Part shown: in pieces, positions 54,463-62,428 of the stretch
Layout: each line of letters opens with the position of its first letter
Position numbering within the stretch: the first letter of the stretch is position 1
From: Xylanibacter ruminicola
GTDB lineage: Bacteria; Bacteroidota; Bacteroidia; Bacteroidales; Bacteroidaceae
Reading direction: 5' to 3'
Length of the DNA stretch: 64,000 nt
Assembly: GCA_015060625.1 (NCBI GenBank)
Contig: SUYC01000004.1
Span: 204,653-268,652 of the forward strand
The notes under the pieces: generated by a model
Told to the model about the DNA's origin: nothing
The model's input: the letters and a program-made list of their open reading frames with translations, nothing else
The model's database searches: none
Program-made: the position numbers and the translations under genes

Positions 54463-55047
54463 CTATTCATAGCGTTTATCAATAACCTGCCAGTCAATAA
54501 TCTGCCACAAGGCAGCGAGATGATCTGGCCGACGGTTCTGATAATCGAGATAGTAGGCATGCTCCCAGACATCGAAAGTAAGCAACGGCTTCAAGCCCTT
54601 CTGCACAGGGTTGGCCGCATTCGTTTCCTGCGTGATAACCAACTTACCGTCTTTATCAGCAGAGAGCCACACCCATCCAGAACCAAACAACGTAGCCCCA
54701 GCTTTCTGGAATGCCTCCTTGAAAGCCTCAAACGAACCAAAGTCACGCACGATTGCCTCTGCCACCTTTCCGACAGGCTGATTGTCAGCCTTTGGCGCAG
54801 CAAACTGCCCGAAGTACAACTCATGATTCAGAATCTGCCCAGCATTGTTAAGGATACCACCCGTTGCCTGACAAACGATTTCTTCTAATGCCAGGTCGGC
54901 CATCGGATTTCCTTCCAGCAAACCATTCAGGTTATTCACATAAGCCGCCAAGTGCTTCCCGTGATGAAAAGCAATCGTTTCGCGACTAATCACCGGCTCC
55001 AGGCCCTCAGGCGCATACGGCAGCGCCATTAATTCAAACTTTCCCAT
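54463..55047 (-). CDS. sodB: Superoxide dismutase (Fe or Fe/Mn)
   Basis: Dismutes superoxide. The 194 residues have all metal ligands: His in FHHGKHLAAY, His in NNAGQILNHELYF, and Asp/His in LLTFDVWEHAYYLDY. Signature residues such as GSGWVWL are present. I chose ATG 55047 because the longer frame begins at a TTG in the promoter. The promoter and first 20 codons are duplicated at 57618-57750, with the ATPase/RloB genes in between. Confidence 0.95.
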   Translation of the reverse strand: MGKFELMALPYAPEGLEPVISRETIAFHHGKHLAAYVNNLNGLLEGNPMADLALEEIVCQATGGILNNAGQILNHELYFGQFAAPKADNQPVGKVAEAIVRDFGSFEAFKEAFQKAGATLFGSGWVWLSADKDGKLVITQETNAANPVQKGLKPLLTFDVWEHAYYLDYQNRRPDHLAALWQIIDWQVIDKRYE

Positions 55048-55121
55048 ATCGTTTCCATTTATTGGTTTCGGTTGCAAATATACGAATTAATTTCTATCCA
55101 CCAAGAGATTTAAGAAAACTT
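54989..55121. repeat. 133-bp direct repeat, copy A (sodB 5' end)
   Basis: Covers the first 20 codons, leader and promoter of the intact sodB. Copy B at 57618-57750 is the same length with two mismatches by my reading. Similarity continues more weakly on the right through a terminator hairpin and a palindromic repeat (to 55209 and 57832). Confidence 0.93.
55075..55105 (-). promoter_or_regulatory. Promoter of sodB
   Basis: CTTG (55105-55102), a 19-base spacer and TATATTTG (55082-55075) on the minus strand, 27 bases before the ATG. Confidence 0.72.
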
Positions 55122-55131
55122 ATAAAAAAAT

Positions 55132-55161
55132 TGAGCCGCAAGCATTTCTGCCTGCAGCTCA
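55132..55161 (-). terminator. Terminator downstream of the RloB gene
   Basis: TGAGC/GCTCA outer arms with imperfect inner pairing. On the minus strand it is followed by a T run (55130-55124). It is the degenerate counterpart of the terminator at 57764-57793. Confidence 0.75.
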
Positions 55162-55182
55162 TATTTCCCATTATTCATTTAC

Positions 55183-55209
55183 GAAACAGGTACCTGTCCT
55201 GGTGTTTCA
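55183..55209. repeat. Palindromic dispersed repeat, left edge of the ATPase/RloB segment
   Basis: GAAACAGGTACCTGT followed by CCTGGTGTTTC. ACAGGTACCTGT is a perfect palindrome and GAAAC/GTTTC arms enclose it. The 81 bases from here to the RloB stop hold nothing else recognisable. Confidence 0.65.
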
Positions 55210-55290
55210 CAGAAAAATGATTAAATTTACAGCGCCATTAGGATGAACGAGTCAGAAAAGTGAACGGATATCCCCGTTTTGGGTGGGTGA

Positions 55291-55884
55291 TTATCGACCG
55301 TTTTTTGCACCTGTCCCTTGGTATTTTGACTCATCCTTTTTCAACAACTCTATTAATTTATACACCCCCGAGGATGGATTCTGCAGTTCCTTAAGATTCT
55401 TCGCCCTTGCAGTTGCTGTATCAATATTGCTCTTCAAAAAAGCTTCTTGCGTATCAGCAAAGTTTGTCTTAGAATAACTCCTCCAAACAGTCGCACTCTT
55501 CTTAAGTTCTTTAATGAGCGCATCTGTCGAAATAGCACTCTTTTGATCTTTTGCATGAAGCAGTATCCATATCTCGAAACAAGGATTACTAAGCAGCATC
55601 TCTGCTTTGCATGCCAATAGTTTCTCATTAATAGATGGTACATCCATGTCATACATCAGGAACGTGTGTACCTTATCATATTTTGAGAGCTTGAGTTCCC
55701 TAGTGCGATTGTCTACAAGAGACTGCGTAATTTTAGTTCCTTCAATATGCGACACGATTCTAATTGGCGACTTATACCACTTCTTCAGGAGGTTGATATA
55801 GCGTTCTTCTGTTTCGCCCTCGCAGATTACAAGAGCAATTTTGCGCATCCGCATGGATGGAGATGGTTCTCTTTTGCTTGCCAT
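55291..55884 (-). CDS. RloB/AbiLii-family protein
   Basis: 197 residues. It has the RloB signature: ALVICEGETEERYINLLKKWY near the N-terminus, an acidic MYDMDVP motif and SNPCFEIWILLH, then a basic helical tail. Members pair with an AAA ATPase in abortive-infection or restriction-linked loci (RloAB, AbiL), and the acidic residues suggest a Toprim-like nuclease fold. The ATPase gene is two bases upstream (TGA, two bases, ATG), so they are co-translated. I chose ATG 55884 because the longer frame begins with TTG. The defence role is inferred from the family. Confidence 0.85.
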   Translation of the reverse strand: MASKREPSPSMRMRKIALVICEGETEERYINLLKKWYKSPIRIVSHIEGTKITQSLVDNRTRELKLSKYDKVHTFLMYDMDVPSINEKLLACKAEMLLSNPCFEIWILLHAKDQKSAISTDALIKELKKSATVWRSYSKTNFADTQEAFLKSNIDTATARAKNLKELQNPSSGVYKLIELLKKDESKYQGTGAKNGR

Positions 55885-55886
55885 AG

Positions 55887-57116
55887 TCAACCTTCCAATA
55901 ATTGTTTGATACTAGAAACCGATGAATCTACATATGGTACAGCATCAAAGCGTCCCTGCAAATAGCCCTTTTCGGCATCCATATTCTCGCGAAAATCCTT
56001 AAAGTCGTATAGTGAATATACATCAGTCGCTCCCTCTTCAGTCTTATTCACAAACACAATCTGGTCACGTCTCAACCTCCTTACATCAATTAGGTTCGTA
56101 TTGTGCGAGGTAAACAGTAATTGACTACTTTCGGAAGCGTGAATCAAATCCAGGATAAAATCAGCAAGGCGAGTATGAAGTCCCATATCAAACTCGTCCA
56201 TGATAATGCCTTTCTTATTCTTCACAACATCCAGCAAACGGATAAGAATCTGGAACAACTTTCGTGTACCATTAGATTCTTCCATATCCATGTCGAACAT
56301 AACATCCTTCTGATTGCGGTGGAATGTCTTAAATCTAAGTACATCCACTAACTTATACGACATCTCTGGTTGCCCAGGAATAGCTACAGGGGCAGGTACC
56401 TGTTCCTTTCTTGCCTCTATATCAGTAATATCTGTATCGCTTATCTCCAGAGCCTTAAGGATAACCTTTTTGTAAGTATTAAAGCTATCCAGCATCATCA
56501 TATCATTTACATTCACAAGTCCAAGAAGGAACTGATTCATGAAATAGCGATAAAGCTTTTGAGCAATCTCACGATTCATAGAACTGGCACGACTAAGGAA
56601 AAGATTCTTCACGCTAGTATTAGTGGCAACATCCGAAGGCTTTACCATTACGCCGGTACCAAAGCTATATTTCCCCTCGGCGTCACGAACAAAAACTTTT
56701 GCCCTCCTACCAACAGGATAATAATACAGACTTTCACTAAGAATACGCTCGCGAGTAAGTTCAAAGGAATATTCGTATTCCACATCCTCACAAACAAAAT
56801 CAATCAAGAATCTACTTGGTTTATTCTGCCATCCATCAAACTTAAATGGCTCGAAATTAAAGGTCACTCCCTCATTATGTAGGTGCGACTCAAGAATCAT
56901 TCTACAGCAAAAAGTGATAGCTTTCAGGATATTTGACTTACCTGAAGCATTAGGACCAAACAGCCCAATCGATTTAAGCACAGGCACGCCTTTCCACTCC
57001 ATAACATTGTGGCTCAGTTCTCGAGCAAGTGCAGTATTAATGCTTGCAGCCCTAAAGTCAATCCTGATTCTGTCCCTGATAGAGAAGAAGTTCTCAAATT
57101 CGATTTTAAGTACCAT
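55887..57116 (-). CDS. AAA15-type ATPase (RloA/AbiLi-like) of a two-gene defence-type pair
   Basis: 409 residues of the OLD/ABC-like ATPase group: N-terminal FENFFSIRDRIRIDF, Walker A LFGPNASGKSN (near residue 55), an insert with coiled and beta segments, the signature-like EESNGTRKLFQI, Walker B KGIIMDEFDMGLH and switch LLFTSHNTNLID. It should sense a phage or DNA signal and drive the RloB partner. I chose ATG 57116 because the longer frame begins with TTG. A TATTTTTG element at 57151-57144 could serve as a weak promoter. Confidence 0.88.
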   Translation of the reverse strand: MVLKIEFENFFSIRDRIRIDFRAASINTALARELSHNVMEWKGVPVLKSIGLFGPNASGKSNILKAITFCCRMILESHLHNEGVTFNFEPFKFDGWQNKPSRFLIDFVCEDVEYEYSFELTRERILSESLYYYPVGRRAKVFVRDAEGKYSFGTGVMVKPSDVATNTSVKNLFLSRASSMNREIAQKLYRYFMNQFLLGLVNVNDMMMLDSFNTYKKVILKALEISDTDITDIEARKEQVPAPVAIPGQPEMSYKLVDVLRFKTFHRNQKDVMFDMDMEESNGTRKLFQILIRLLDVVKNKKGIIMDEFDMGLHTRLADFILDLIHASESSQLLFTSHNTNLIDVRRLRRDQIVFVNKTEEGATDVYSLYDFKDFRENMDAEKGYLQGRFDAVPYVDSSVSSIKQLLEG

Positions 57117-57242
57117 TACACCTTTAATTTTGTAGATTTTCTGCAAAAATACAACTTTAATTTGATTTTGGTATAGTTTTAAATAAAAAAGTAGTTACAA
57201 CGCACCTATTTTTAACAACGGTTAATAATTCAACATTGTTTT

Positions 57243-57476
57243 TTATTCATATTGATTCTTACGTTTATACTCTTCCATTAGCAACAAGAGTCTTCTAAAC
57301 ATTTCAACTCGCTCAGCCTTCATCTTCCCAGCATTCATCGCCTTACGATTCGCCTTAATCCAGTTGAGCATATCATGATCTTCAATCCGATGGCGGGATG
57401 GATTGCGGTGGTTGCTATCTATGTAATCAACCACCTCATTGTATCTTGTCAACCAACGTTCGTCTTGTGTCATCAC
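57243..57476 (-). CDS. Small helicase-associated-domain protein
   Basis: 77 residues with the Trp- and Arg-rich pattern of the helicase-associated (HA) domain: W..RYNEVVDYIDSN, PSRHRIEDHDMLNWIKANRK, GKMKAERVEMFRRLLLLMEEYKRKNQYE. In Bacteroidales this module is often the C-terminus of larger proteins, so it may be a remnant or a free DNA-binding peptide. It lies 126 bases upstream of the ATPase gene on the same strand; that gap shows nothing else. Confidence 0.55.
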   Translation of the reverse strand: MMTQDERWLTRYNEVVDYIDSNHRNPSRHRIEDHDMLNWIKANRKAMNAGKMKAERVEMFRRLLLLMEEYKRKNQYE

Positions 57477-57538
57477 AACTTTACTTATAATTCAACTCAT
57501 TCAGCGCAATTGCGGTGTCAATTGCAGGGAAGAACCTC

Positions 57539-57676
57539 TCATTTGCTGATATCGCTGTATCGGTACCAAGTGTAACACTGTAATCGGTACCATGCTAGCG
57601 CTGCAATCGGTACCATGATCACCGGCTCCAAGGCCTCAGGCGCATACGGCAGCGCCATTAATTCAAACTTTCCCAT
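57539..57676 (-). pseudogene. Truncated sodB 5' fragment fused to repeat DNA
   Basis: Begins with the duplicated sodB ATG and reads 20 sodB-like codons (MGKFELMALPYAPE..), then runs into the 23-bp tandem repeats and stops after 45 codons. It has the full sodB promoter in front (TATATTTG at 57711-57704). It can have no dismutase function. Confidence 0.8.
57555..57621. repeat. Three 23-bp tandem repeats with a GGTACC core
   Basis: Units start at 57555, 57578 and 57601, each with CTG(T/C)A then ATCGGTACCA and a variable end. They touch the left edge of direct repeat copy B. The interval between the units and the HA gene shows no other feature. Confidence 0.85.
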
Positions 57677-57750
57677 ATCGTTTCCATTTATTGGTTTCGG
57701 TTGCAAATATACGAATTAATTTCTATCCACCAAGAGATTTAAGAAAACTT
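57618..57750. repeat. 133-bp direct repeat, copy B (orphan sodB promoter)
   Basis: A second copy of the sodB promoter, leader and first codons, 2,629 bases from copy A and in the same orientation. The orphan promoter points into the HA/ATPase/RloB genes. Confidence 0.93.
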
Positions 57751-57763
57751 TTTTAAAAAAAAA

Positions 57764-57793
57764 TGAGCCGCAAGCAAAAATGCTTGTGGCTCA
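57764..57793 (-). terminator. Terminator of the nucleotide-sugar operon
   Basis: A 13-base stem with one mismatch (57764-57776 with 57781-57793) and a four-base loop. On the minus strand it is followed by a nine-base T run. Confidence 0.93.
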
Positions 57794-57807
57794 ATTCCTT
57801 TTTCCGC

Positions 57808-57832
57808 GAAACAGGATTGTCCCGGTGTTTCA
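57808..57832. repeat. Palindromic dispersed repeat, right edge of the ATPase/RloB segment
   Basis: GAAACAGGATTGT followed by CCCGGTGTTTCA, the counterpart of 55183-55209 after the second terminator. Confidence 0.6.
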
Positions 57833-57839
57833 TTTGACC

Positions 57840-58889
57840 TTAGTCCTTTGACATATAAAAGGATGCGTACCACTCCGCAAACTTCCTCAATCCCTCTCTT
57901 AATGTGATTTTGGGGGTGAATCCGAAGTCACGTTCAAGGGCTGTGGCATCGGCGTAGGTGGTGGGGACGTCGCCGGGTTGCATTGCAACCAATTCTTTGT
58001 GGGCATCGAAGTCGAAATCAGCGGGAAGGACACCGGCACGAACTAGTTCCTCTTGCAAGATGTTCACGAAGTCAAGCAGGTTCTCTGGCTGGCCACCACC
58101 GATGTTATATACTGCGTATGGTGGGATGGGCAGGCCATCTTCACCCTTCTTGCGCTCGGGAGCCTTCTGCATCACACGATACACACCCTCTACGATGTCA
58201 TCGACATAGGTGAAGTCACGACGGCAGTTACCGTAGTTAAATATCTGAATGGTTTCGCCCTTCAGCAATTTATTGGTGAAGCCGAAGTATGCCATATCAG
58301 GACGACCAGCAGGACCATAAACAGTAAAGAAGCGCAAACCCGTTGTAGGGATGTCGTACAACTTTGAATAACAGTGGGCAAACAGCTCGTTGCTCTTCTT
58401 CGTAGCTGCATATAGCGATACAGGATTATCCACCCTGTCGTCTGTACTGAATGGCACCTTCTTGTTGCCACCATACACGCTCGATGATGAAGCATATACC
58501 AAATGCTCTACGGGATAATGCCTACAAGCCTCTAAGATGTTATAGAAGCCTATCATATTGCTCTGAATATAGGCATCAGGATTGGTGATGCTATAGCGTA
58601 CACCTGCCTGTGCAGCAAGGTTCACTACTACGTCAAAGTGGTACTTCTCGAACAGTCCGTCAATCAGTGCCTTGTCAGCCAAGTCACCCTTCACAAACTC
58701 ATACTTAACATCCGACTTTTCTGCAACTTTGGCGATTTCTGCGAGTCTATACTCCTTCAGTGTCGGATCATAGTAATCATTCATATTATCCAGTCCCACA
58801 ATTGTTCCTTCCTGCATCTCCTTAAGAAGACGCAACACCAGATTACTTCCAATAAATCCAGCACTTCCTGTAACTAATATTGTCTTCAT
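57840..58889 (-). CDS. UDP-glucuronate 4-epimerase-like NAD-dependent epimerase
   Basis: 349 residues of the extended SDR family: ILVTGSAGFIGSNLVLRLL at the N-terminus, AAQAGVRYSI, SSSSVYGGNKKVPF, catalytic YAATK, RFFTVYGPAGRPDMA and NYGNCRRDFTYVDD. The AGVRYS and GRPDMA motifs fit UDP-glucuronate to UDP-galacturonate epimerases. It starts three bases after the UDP-glucose dehydrogenase gene, which supplies UDP-glucuronate. It ends at a strong terminator. Confidence 0.9.
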   Translation of the reverse strand: MKTILVTGSAGFIGSNLVLRLLKEMQEGTIVGLDNMNDYYDPTLKEYRLAEIAKVAEKSDVKYEFVKGDLADKALIDGLFEKYHFDVVVNLAAQAGVRYSITNPDAYIQSNMIGFYNILEACRHYPVEHLVYASSSSVYGGNKKVPFSTDDRVDNPVSLYAATKKSNELFAHCYSKLYDIPTTGLRFFTVYGPAGRPDMAYFGFTNKLLKGETIQIFNYGNCRRDFTYVDDIVEGVYRVMQKAPERKKGEDGLPIPPYAVYNIGGGQPENLLDFVNILQEELVRAGVLPADFDFDAHKELVAMQPGDVPTTYADATALERDFGFTPKITLREGLRKFAEWYASFYMSKD

Positions 58890-58892
58890 ATT

Positions 58893-60260
58893 CTAATCTC
58901 TCTTAAAAATGTCTCTTGTATATACCTTCTCCTGAACATCATCCAGAGCCTCGTCGTAACGATTAGCAATAATGGCATCACTCTGCTTCTTAAACTCTTC
59001 CAAGTTATTCACAACACGAGAACCAAAGAACGTCTCGCCATCCTTCAGCGTAGGCTCATAGATGATGATATTAGCGCCCTTGGCCTTCACACGCTTCATG
59101 ATGCCTTGGATGGCACTTTGACGGAAATTATCTGAATTCGATTTCATCGTCAGACGGAACACACCTATAGTCACATCCTTCTCTGCGCTCTCGTTCCAGT
59201 CACTGTTGGCCGTATAGTAACCCGCCTTGCGCAGCACCTCATCAGCAATAAAGTCCTTACGGGTTCTATTACTTTCCACGATGGCCGTCATCATGTTCTG
59301 AGGCACATCCGCATAGTTAGCCAACAACTGTTTGGTGTCCTTAGGCAGACAATAACCACCATAACCAAACGAAGGATTATTATAGTGTGTGCCAATACGC
59401 GGATCCAGACCTACGCCCGAAATGATTGCTTGACTATCCAATCCTTTCACCTCTGCATAGGTATCCAGCTCATTAAAGTATGATACACGCAAAGCCAAAT
59501 AGGTATTGGCAAACAATTTCACAGCCTCAGCCTCCGTCATTCCCATAAACAGCGTATCGATATTCTCCTTGATAGCACCTTCCTGCAGCAGACCGGCAAA
59601 GGTCTTTGCCTTCTCCTCTGCCTCTGGATTACCGATAGCTGTAATGGCAGCATTCTCCTCGTCCCACTTTCTGTTTCTATCGGCAGGCAATATCTTCGGA
59701 TAGCCTACGATGATGCGAGAGGGATAGAGATTGTCATACAACGCCTTGCTCTCACGAAGGAACTCTGGTGAGAATAGCAAGTTAAACTTCTTGCGTCCCT
59801 TCGGTAGCAAGCGACCAGAGGTCGAGTCTTCCCCATTCAACGCTGGATCAGTCAAAAACTTCAGCGCGTACTTTACATACAGAGAACGGCAATACCCGAC
59901 AGGGATAGTACTTTTAATGACCATCACTGCATCCGGATTCACACTCAGCACGAGGTCAATCACATCCTCGATATGATGCGTATCAAAGAAATTCTTCTGC
60001 GGGTCATAGTTCGTCGGAGCTGCTATCACAACATAGTCAGCATCCTTATAGGCAGCCTTACCATCCAGCGTTGCCGTCAAGTCAAGCTCCTTCTCTGCCA
60101 AATACTTCTCAATATACTCATCCTGAATAGGCGAAATCTTTTTGTTGATTTTCTCCACCTTCTCAGGTATCACGTCAACTGCCGTTACGTGATTATGCTG
60201 AGCAAGCAGTGTTGCTATACTCATGCCTACGTAACCTGTTCCTGCAACTGCAATTTTCAT
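58893..60260 (-). CDS. UDP-glucose 6-dehydrogenase
   Basis: Oxidises UDP-glucose to UDP-glucuronate. At 455 residues it is longer than the E. coli enzyme (388), which it otherwise resembles. It has Rossmann [64 protein letters not shown] (catalytic Cys) and YTRDIFKRD at the end. Two inserts explain the length: about 26 residues before FSPEF ([17 protein letters not shown], holding a palindromic DNA element) and about 25 after VGYPK. No 5' promoter is visible in the 183-base gap behind it. Confidence 0.93.
   Translation of the reverse strand: MKIAVAGTGYVGMSIATLLAQHNHVTAVDVIPEKVEKINKKISPIQDEYIEKYLAEKELDLTATLDGKAAYKDADYVVIAAPTNYDPQKNFFDTHHIEDVIDLVLSVNPDAVMVIKSTIPVGYCRSLYVKYALKFLTDPALNGEDSTSGRLLPKGRKKFNLLFSPEFLRESKALYDNLYPSRIIVGYPKILPADRNRKWDEENAAITAIGNPEAEEKAKTFAGLLQEGAIKENIDTLFMGMTEAEAVKLFANTYLALRVSYFNELDTYAEVKGLDSQAIISGVGLDPRIGTHYNNPSFGYGGYCLPKDTKQLLANYADVPQNMMTAIVESNRTRKDFIADEVLRKAGYYTANSDWNESAEKDVTIGVFRLTMKSNSDNFRQSAIQGIMKRVKAKGANIIIYEPTLKDGETFFGSRVVNNLEEFKKQSDAIIANRYDEALDDVQEKVYTRDIFKRD
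59787..59813. repeat. In-frame palindromic element inside the UDP-glucose dehydrogenase gene
   Basis: CTTGC (59790-59794) and GCAAG (59807-59811) flank a 12-base core. It encodes RLLPKGRKK on the minus strand. Twenty-seven bases are identical to 50471-50498 at the GH130 gene 3' end, which carries it antisense to that gene. Confidence 0.85.
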
Positions 60261-60299
60261 TGTATAATAAGTTTTTATTTTATAAATTATCTTTTAATA

Positions 60300-60443
60300 A
60301 CTCAAGCCGACCCTTTGATGGGTCGAGCTTACCTTAGTGAAAGAGCGACAGGAGGAGCGGTTGCATCCCCCTTTGAAGGGGGCCTTGGAGGTAGCGCCCC
60401 TCTTTTGGTTCGTTTTCTCGGAGCGAGCGAGAAAATGAATAAA
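60300..60443. repeat. Hairpin-rich non-coding spacer
   Basis: The gap between the nucleotidyltransferase and dehydrogenase genes holds two perfect hairpins (CCCCCTT TG AAGGGGG at 60367-60382; TTTTCTCG with CGAGAAAA at 60413-60435) and repetitive GC-rich sequence. No frame in it looks like a gene. I saw no U-tract that would make either hairpin an efficient terminator. Confidence 0.5.
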
Positions 60444-61175
60444 TCATCCAAACTTCCGTTTGGCCTCTTCGTAGGTGTCGATTGACCCAATGTCAAATCG
60501 CCCTGCACTCATGGGCCAAGCATGCATCGTGGTATGCTCTACCATATAGTGCGCGAGATTCCCCGGTGCATCCTTGCCACAGCCATTCTCTACAGAATGA
60601 CGTACCAAGTCGAGGTCTTTCTTCAGATAGATATAGAATGGAGGCACAGCCCAATGACTCTTGGGCACCTGTGGTTTCTCCTCCATGCCTAAAACTTTGT
60701 TGTTGACATCCAATTCTACCACACCTGTCCTTTGCAGTTTCTCAATCGAAGGCTGCTCATGGCACATGATACAACTCGTCTGCTTTTCTTTAGCAAAATC
60801 CACAAACTCCTGGAATGAGAAAAACAACAGGTTGTCTGCTGCTACAACCAACAAGTCATCATCGATGTGGAGTTTATCCATTGCAAACAACAAATCGCAT
60901 ACAGCTCCTAGGCGAGTGTCATTAGTCTCTGTTCCATCATCCACAATCGTGATAGGCTTCGAGTAGTGCTGCTCCTCAGCCCACTTCTCAAATATCCCCG
61001 CAAACTTATGGTTGGTAATAACGATATGTTCATCTATCTCAGGAATTCTGTCAATATCATCCAGCATCCTCCCCAAGATGGTATTCTCTCCAATCTTCAG
61101 CAATGGTTTTGGGAAGTTCTTAGTCAACTCTCCTAACCTCGTGGCATATCCTGCTGCAATAACTATATTCTTCAT
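60444..61175 (-). CDS. Sugar-1-phosphate nucleotidyltransferase
   Basis: 243 residues of the GT-A nucleotidyltransferase family: MKNIVIAAGYATRLGELTKNFPKPLL at the start, VVAADNLLFF (metal Asp) and GRFDIGSIDTYEEA at the end. It lies five bases after the GHMP kinase gene, so it probably joins that kinase's sugar-1-phosphate to UTP (or dTTP). I chose ATG 61175 because the longer frame begins with TTG. The specific sugar is inferred. Confidence 0.87.
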   Translation of the reverse strand: MKNIVIAAGYATRLGELTKNFPKPLLKIGENTILGRMLDDIDRIPEIDEHIVITNHKFAGIFEKWAEEQHYSKPITIVDDGTETNDTRLGAVCDLLFAMDKLHIDDDLLVVAADNLLFFSFQEFVDFAKEKQTSCIMCHEQPSIEKLQRTGVVELDVNNKVLGMEEKPQVPKSHWAVPPFYIYLKKDLDLVRHSVENGCGKDAPGNLAHYMVEHTTMHAWPMSAGRFDIGSIDTYEEAKRKFG

Positions 61176-61180
61176 AACTG

Positions 61181-62347
61181 TCAATCTTCAACAAATCTTG
61201 CCCCATCATCGGGCTTCACCCAAAACACTTGGAATGTTTTTTCATATTCAGGGAACTGCTCCAAATACTTCTCTGTGAGCGCCTTCTGAATCTCCGCCTT
61301 ATAGGCTGGATCAACAAGTGCGATACATGCCCCTTTGAATCCTGCACCCGAGAAACGACCACCATACACTCCCGGCAACTGCCGCATAATCTCATAGATG
61401 GCAATCAGTTCAGGTGAACCACATTCATAATTATGGATGCTGCTCTCACACGAGTCAAAGCTCAACTTACCAAAGAGCTTCAGATTCCCCGTTTCCCATG
61501 CCGTCACGCCCTGACGCACACGACGGTATTCACTATAGAAGTGCTCTGCGCGACGAGCGAACCTGGCAGGCATCGCAATCCGCGTTTTCTCAAAAGTAGC
61601 CTTTGGAATATCCCGCAAGAACGTCTTATCAAACGCCTTCAGCGGTTGGTCAGTATAAGCCAGCATATTCCAAGCCGCCGTCTTACACTCATACACACGC
61701 AGGTTATAGTCCGAGTTCACCAAGGAGCGAGTCAGTCCTGAGAAGAAGATGCCAATCTCAAACTCCGGCATATCAGCATTGCGCTTGATGATGCGCCAGT
61801 CATTGCTGTCACAATCCAGGAACAGCAGCCCGTCCTTCTTACCAAGGGCGATACAAGCCTGATCCAGCAGGCCATTATTCAGTCCGATGTACTCACGCTC
61901 TGCCTCCGATGCAATCTTCACCACCTCAAACGGTTTCAAGGTAATGTCATTCGCCTTGGCAAAAGCCATGACATACGCTATCAGCACAGCTGCCGATGAA
62001 GACAAGCCCCCCACAGGCAGACTTCCCTGAATCACGCCCGTGATGCCCCGCTTCAGCTCAAAGCGCTTCTGGAGCGCATACTTTGCGCCTCGCGCATAGT
62101 CCCCCCAGTGCCGCACTTTCACCTGTGTTGGCGCATTGACATGAAACTCCACATCACCCTCAAATGTCCGTGAGGACAATTTAACAAGGCTATCTTCACG
62201 AACATCAAACCACAGGTCCACACCTTTGTTGATGGCAAAGCCCGTCACCAGTCCATGCTGGTGATCCACGTGCGCCCCAAGAGGGCAAACCCTATACGGG
62301 CTAAAAATATGATACTGGTATTTTTCCATCATATCAACGTTTTGCAT
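61181..62347 (-). CDS. GHMP kinase resembling galacturonokinase
   Basis: 388 residues of the GHMP kinase fold: SPYRVCPLGAHVDHQHG at the N-terminus, ATP-binding GSLPVGGLSSSAAVLIAY near residue 110 and C-terminal GGRFSGAGFKGACIALV. Ordinary galactokinases read GRVNLIGEHTDYN in the first motif. The reading here is much closer to plant galacturonokinase, as I remember it. With the dehydrogenase and 4-epimerase downstream, a role in making UDP-galacturonate from free galacturonate is plausible. Galactokinase or heptose kinase activity cannot be excluded. It is the first gene of the operon. Confidence 0.8.
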   Translation of the reverse strand: MQNVDMMEKYQYHIFSPYRVCPLGAHVDHQHGLVTGFAINKGVDLWFDVREDSLVKLSSRTFEGDVEFHVNAPTQVKVRHWGDYARGAKYALQKRFELKRGITGVIQGSLPVGGLSSSAAVLIAYVMAFAKANDITLKPFEVVKIASEAEREYIGLNNGLLDQACIALGKKDGLLFLDCDSNDWRIIKRNADMPEFEIGIFFSGLTRSLVNSDYNLRVYECKTAAWNMLAYTDQPLKAFDKTFLRDIPKATFEKTRIAMPARFARRAEHFYSEYRRVRQGVTAWETGNLKLFGKLSFDSCESSIHNYECGSPELIAIYEIMRQLPGVYGGRFSGAGFKGACIALVDPAYKAEIQKALTEKYLEQFPEYEKTFQVFWVKPDDGARFVED

Positions 62348-62396
62348 ATTGCGTACTCAGGGTGTTTTAGGATTCCAATTATCCCTTTTCCGCTGG

Positions 62397-62428
62397 CAAA
62401 GATAGTAAAATAGTTTTTCCCAGCCAAA
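62397..62428 (-). promoter_or_regulatory. Promoter of the nucleotide-sugar operon
   Basis: TTTG (62428-62425), a 20-base spacer and TATCTTTG (62404-62397) on the minus strand, 50 bases before the ATG. The further 150 bases up to the XRE operator show nothing else. Confidence 0.82.

Noticed and set aside
57555..57621. CRISPR array
   Set aside because: Three 23-bp tandem units without regular spacers and with no cas genes nearby; it is a simple tandem repeat.
61181..62347. Calling the GHMP kinase galK
   Set aside because: The galactokinase motif GEHTDYN is replaced by GAHVDHQHG and no galactose genes are adjacent, so the symbol would mislead.
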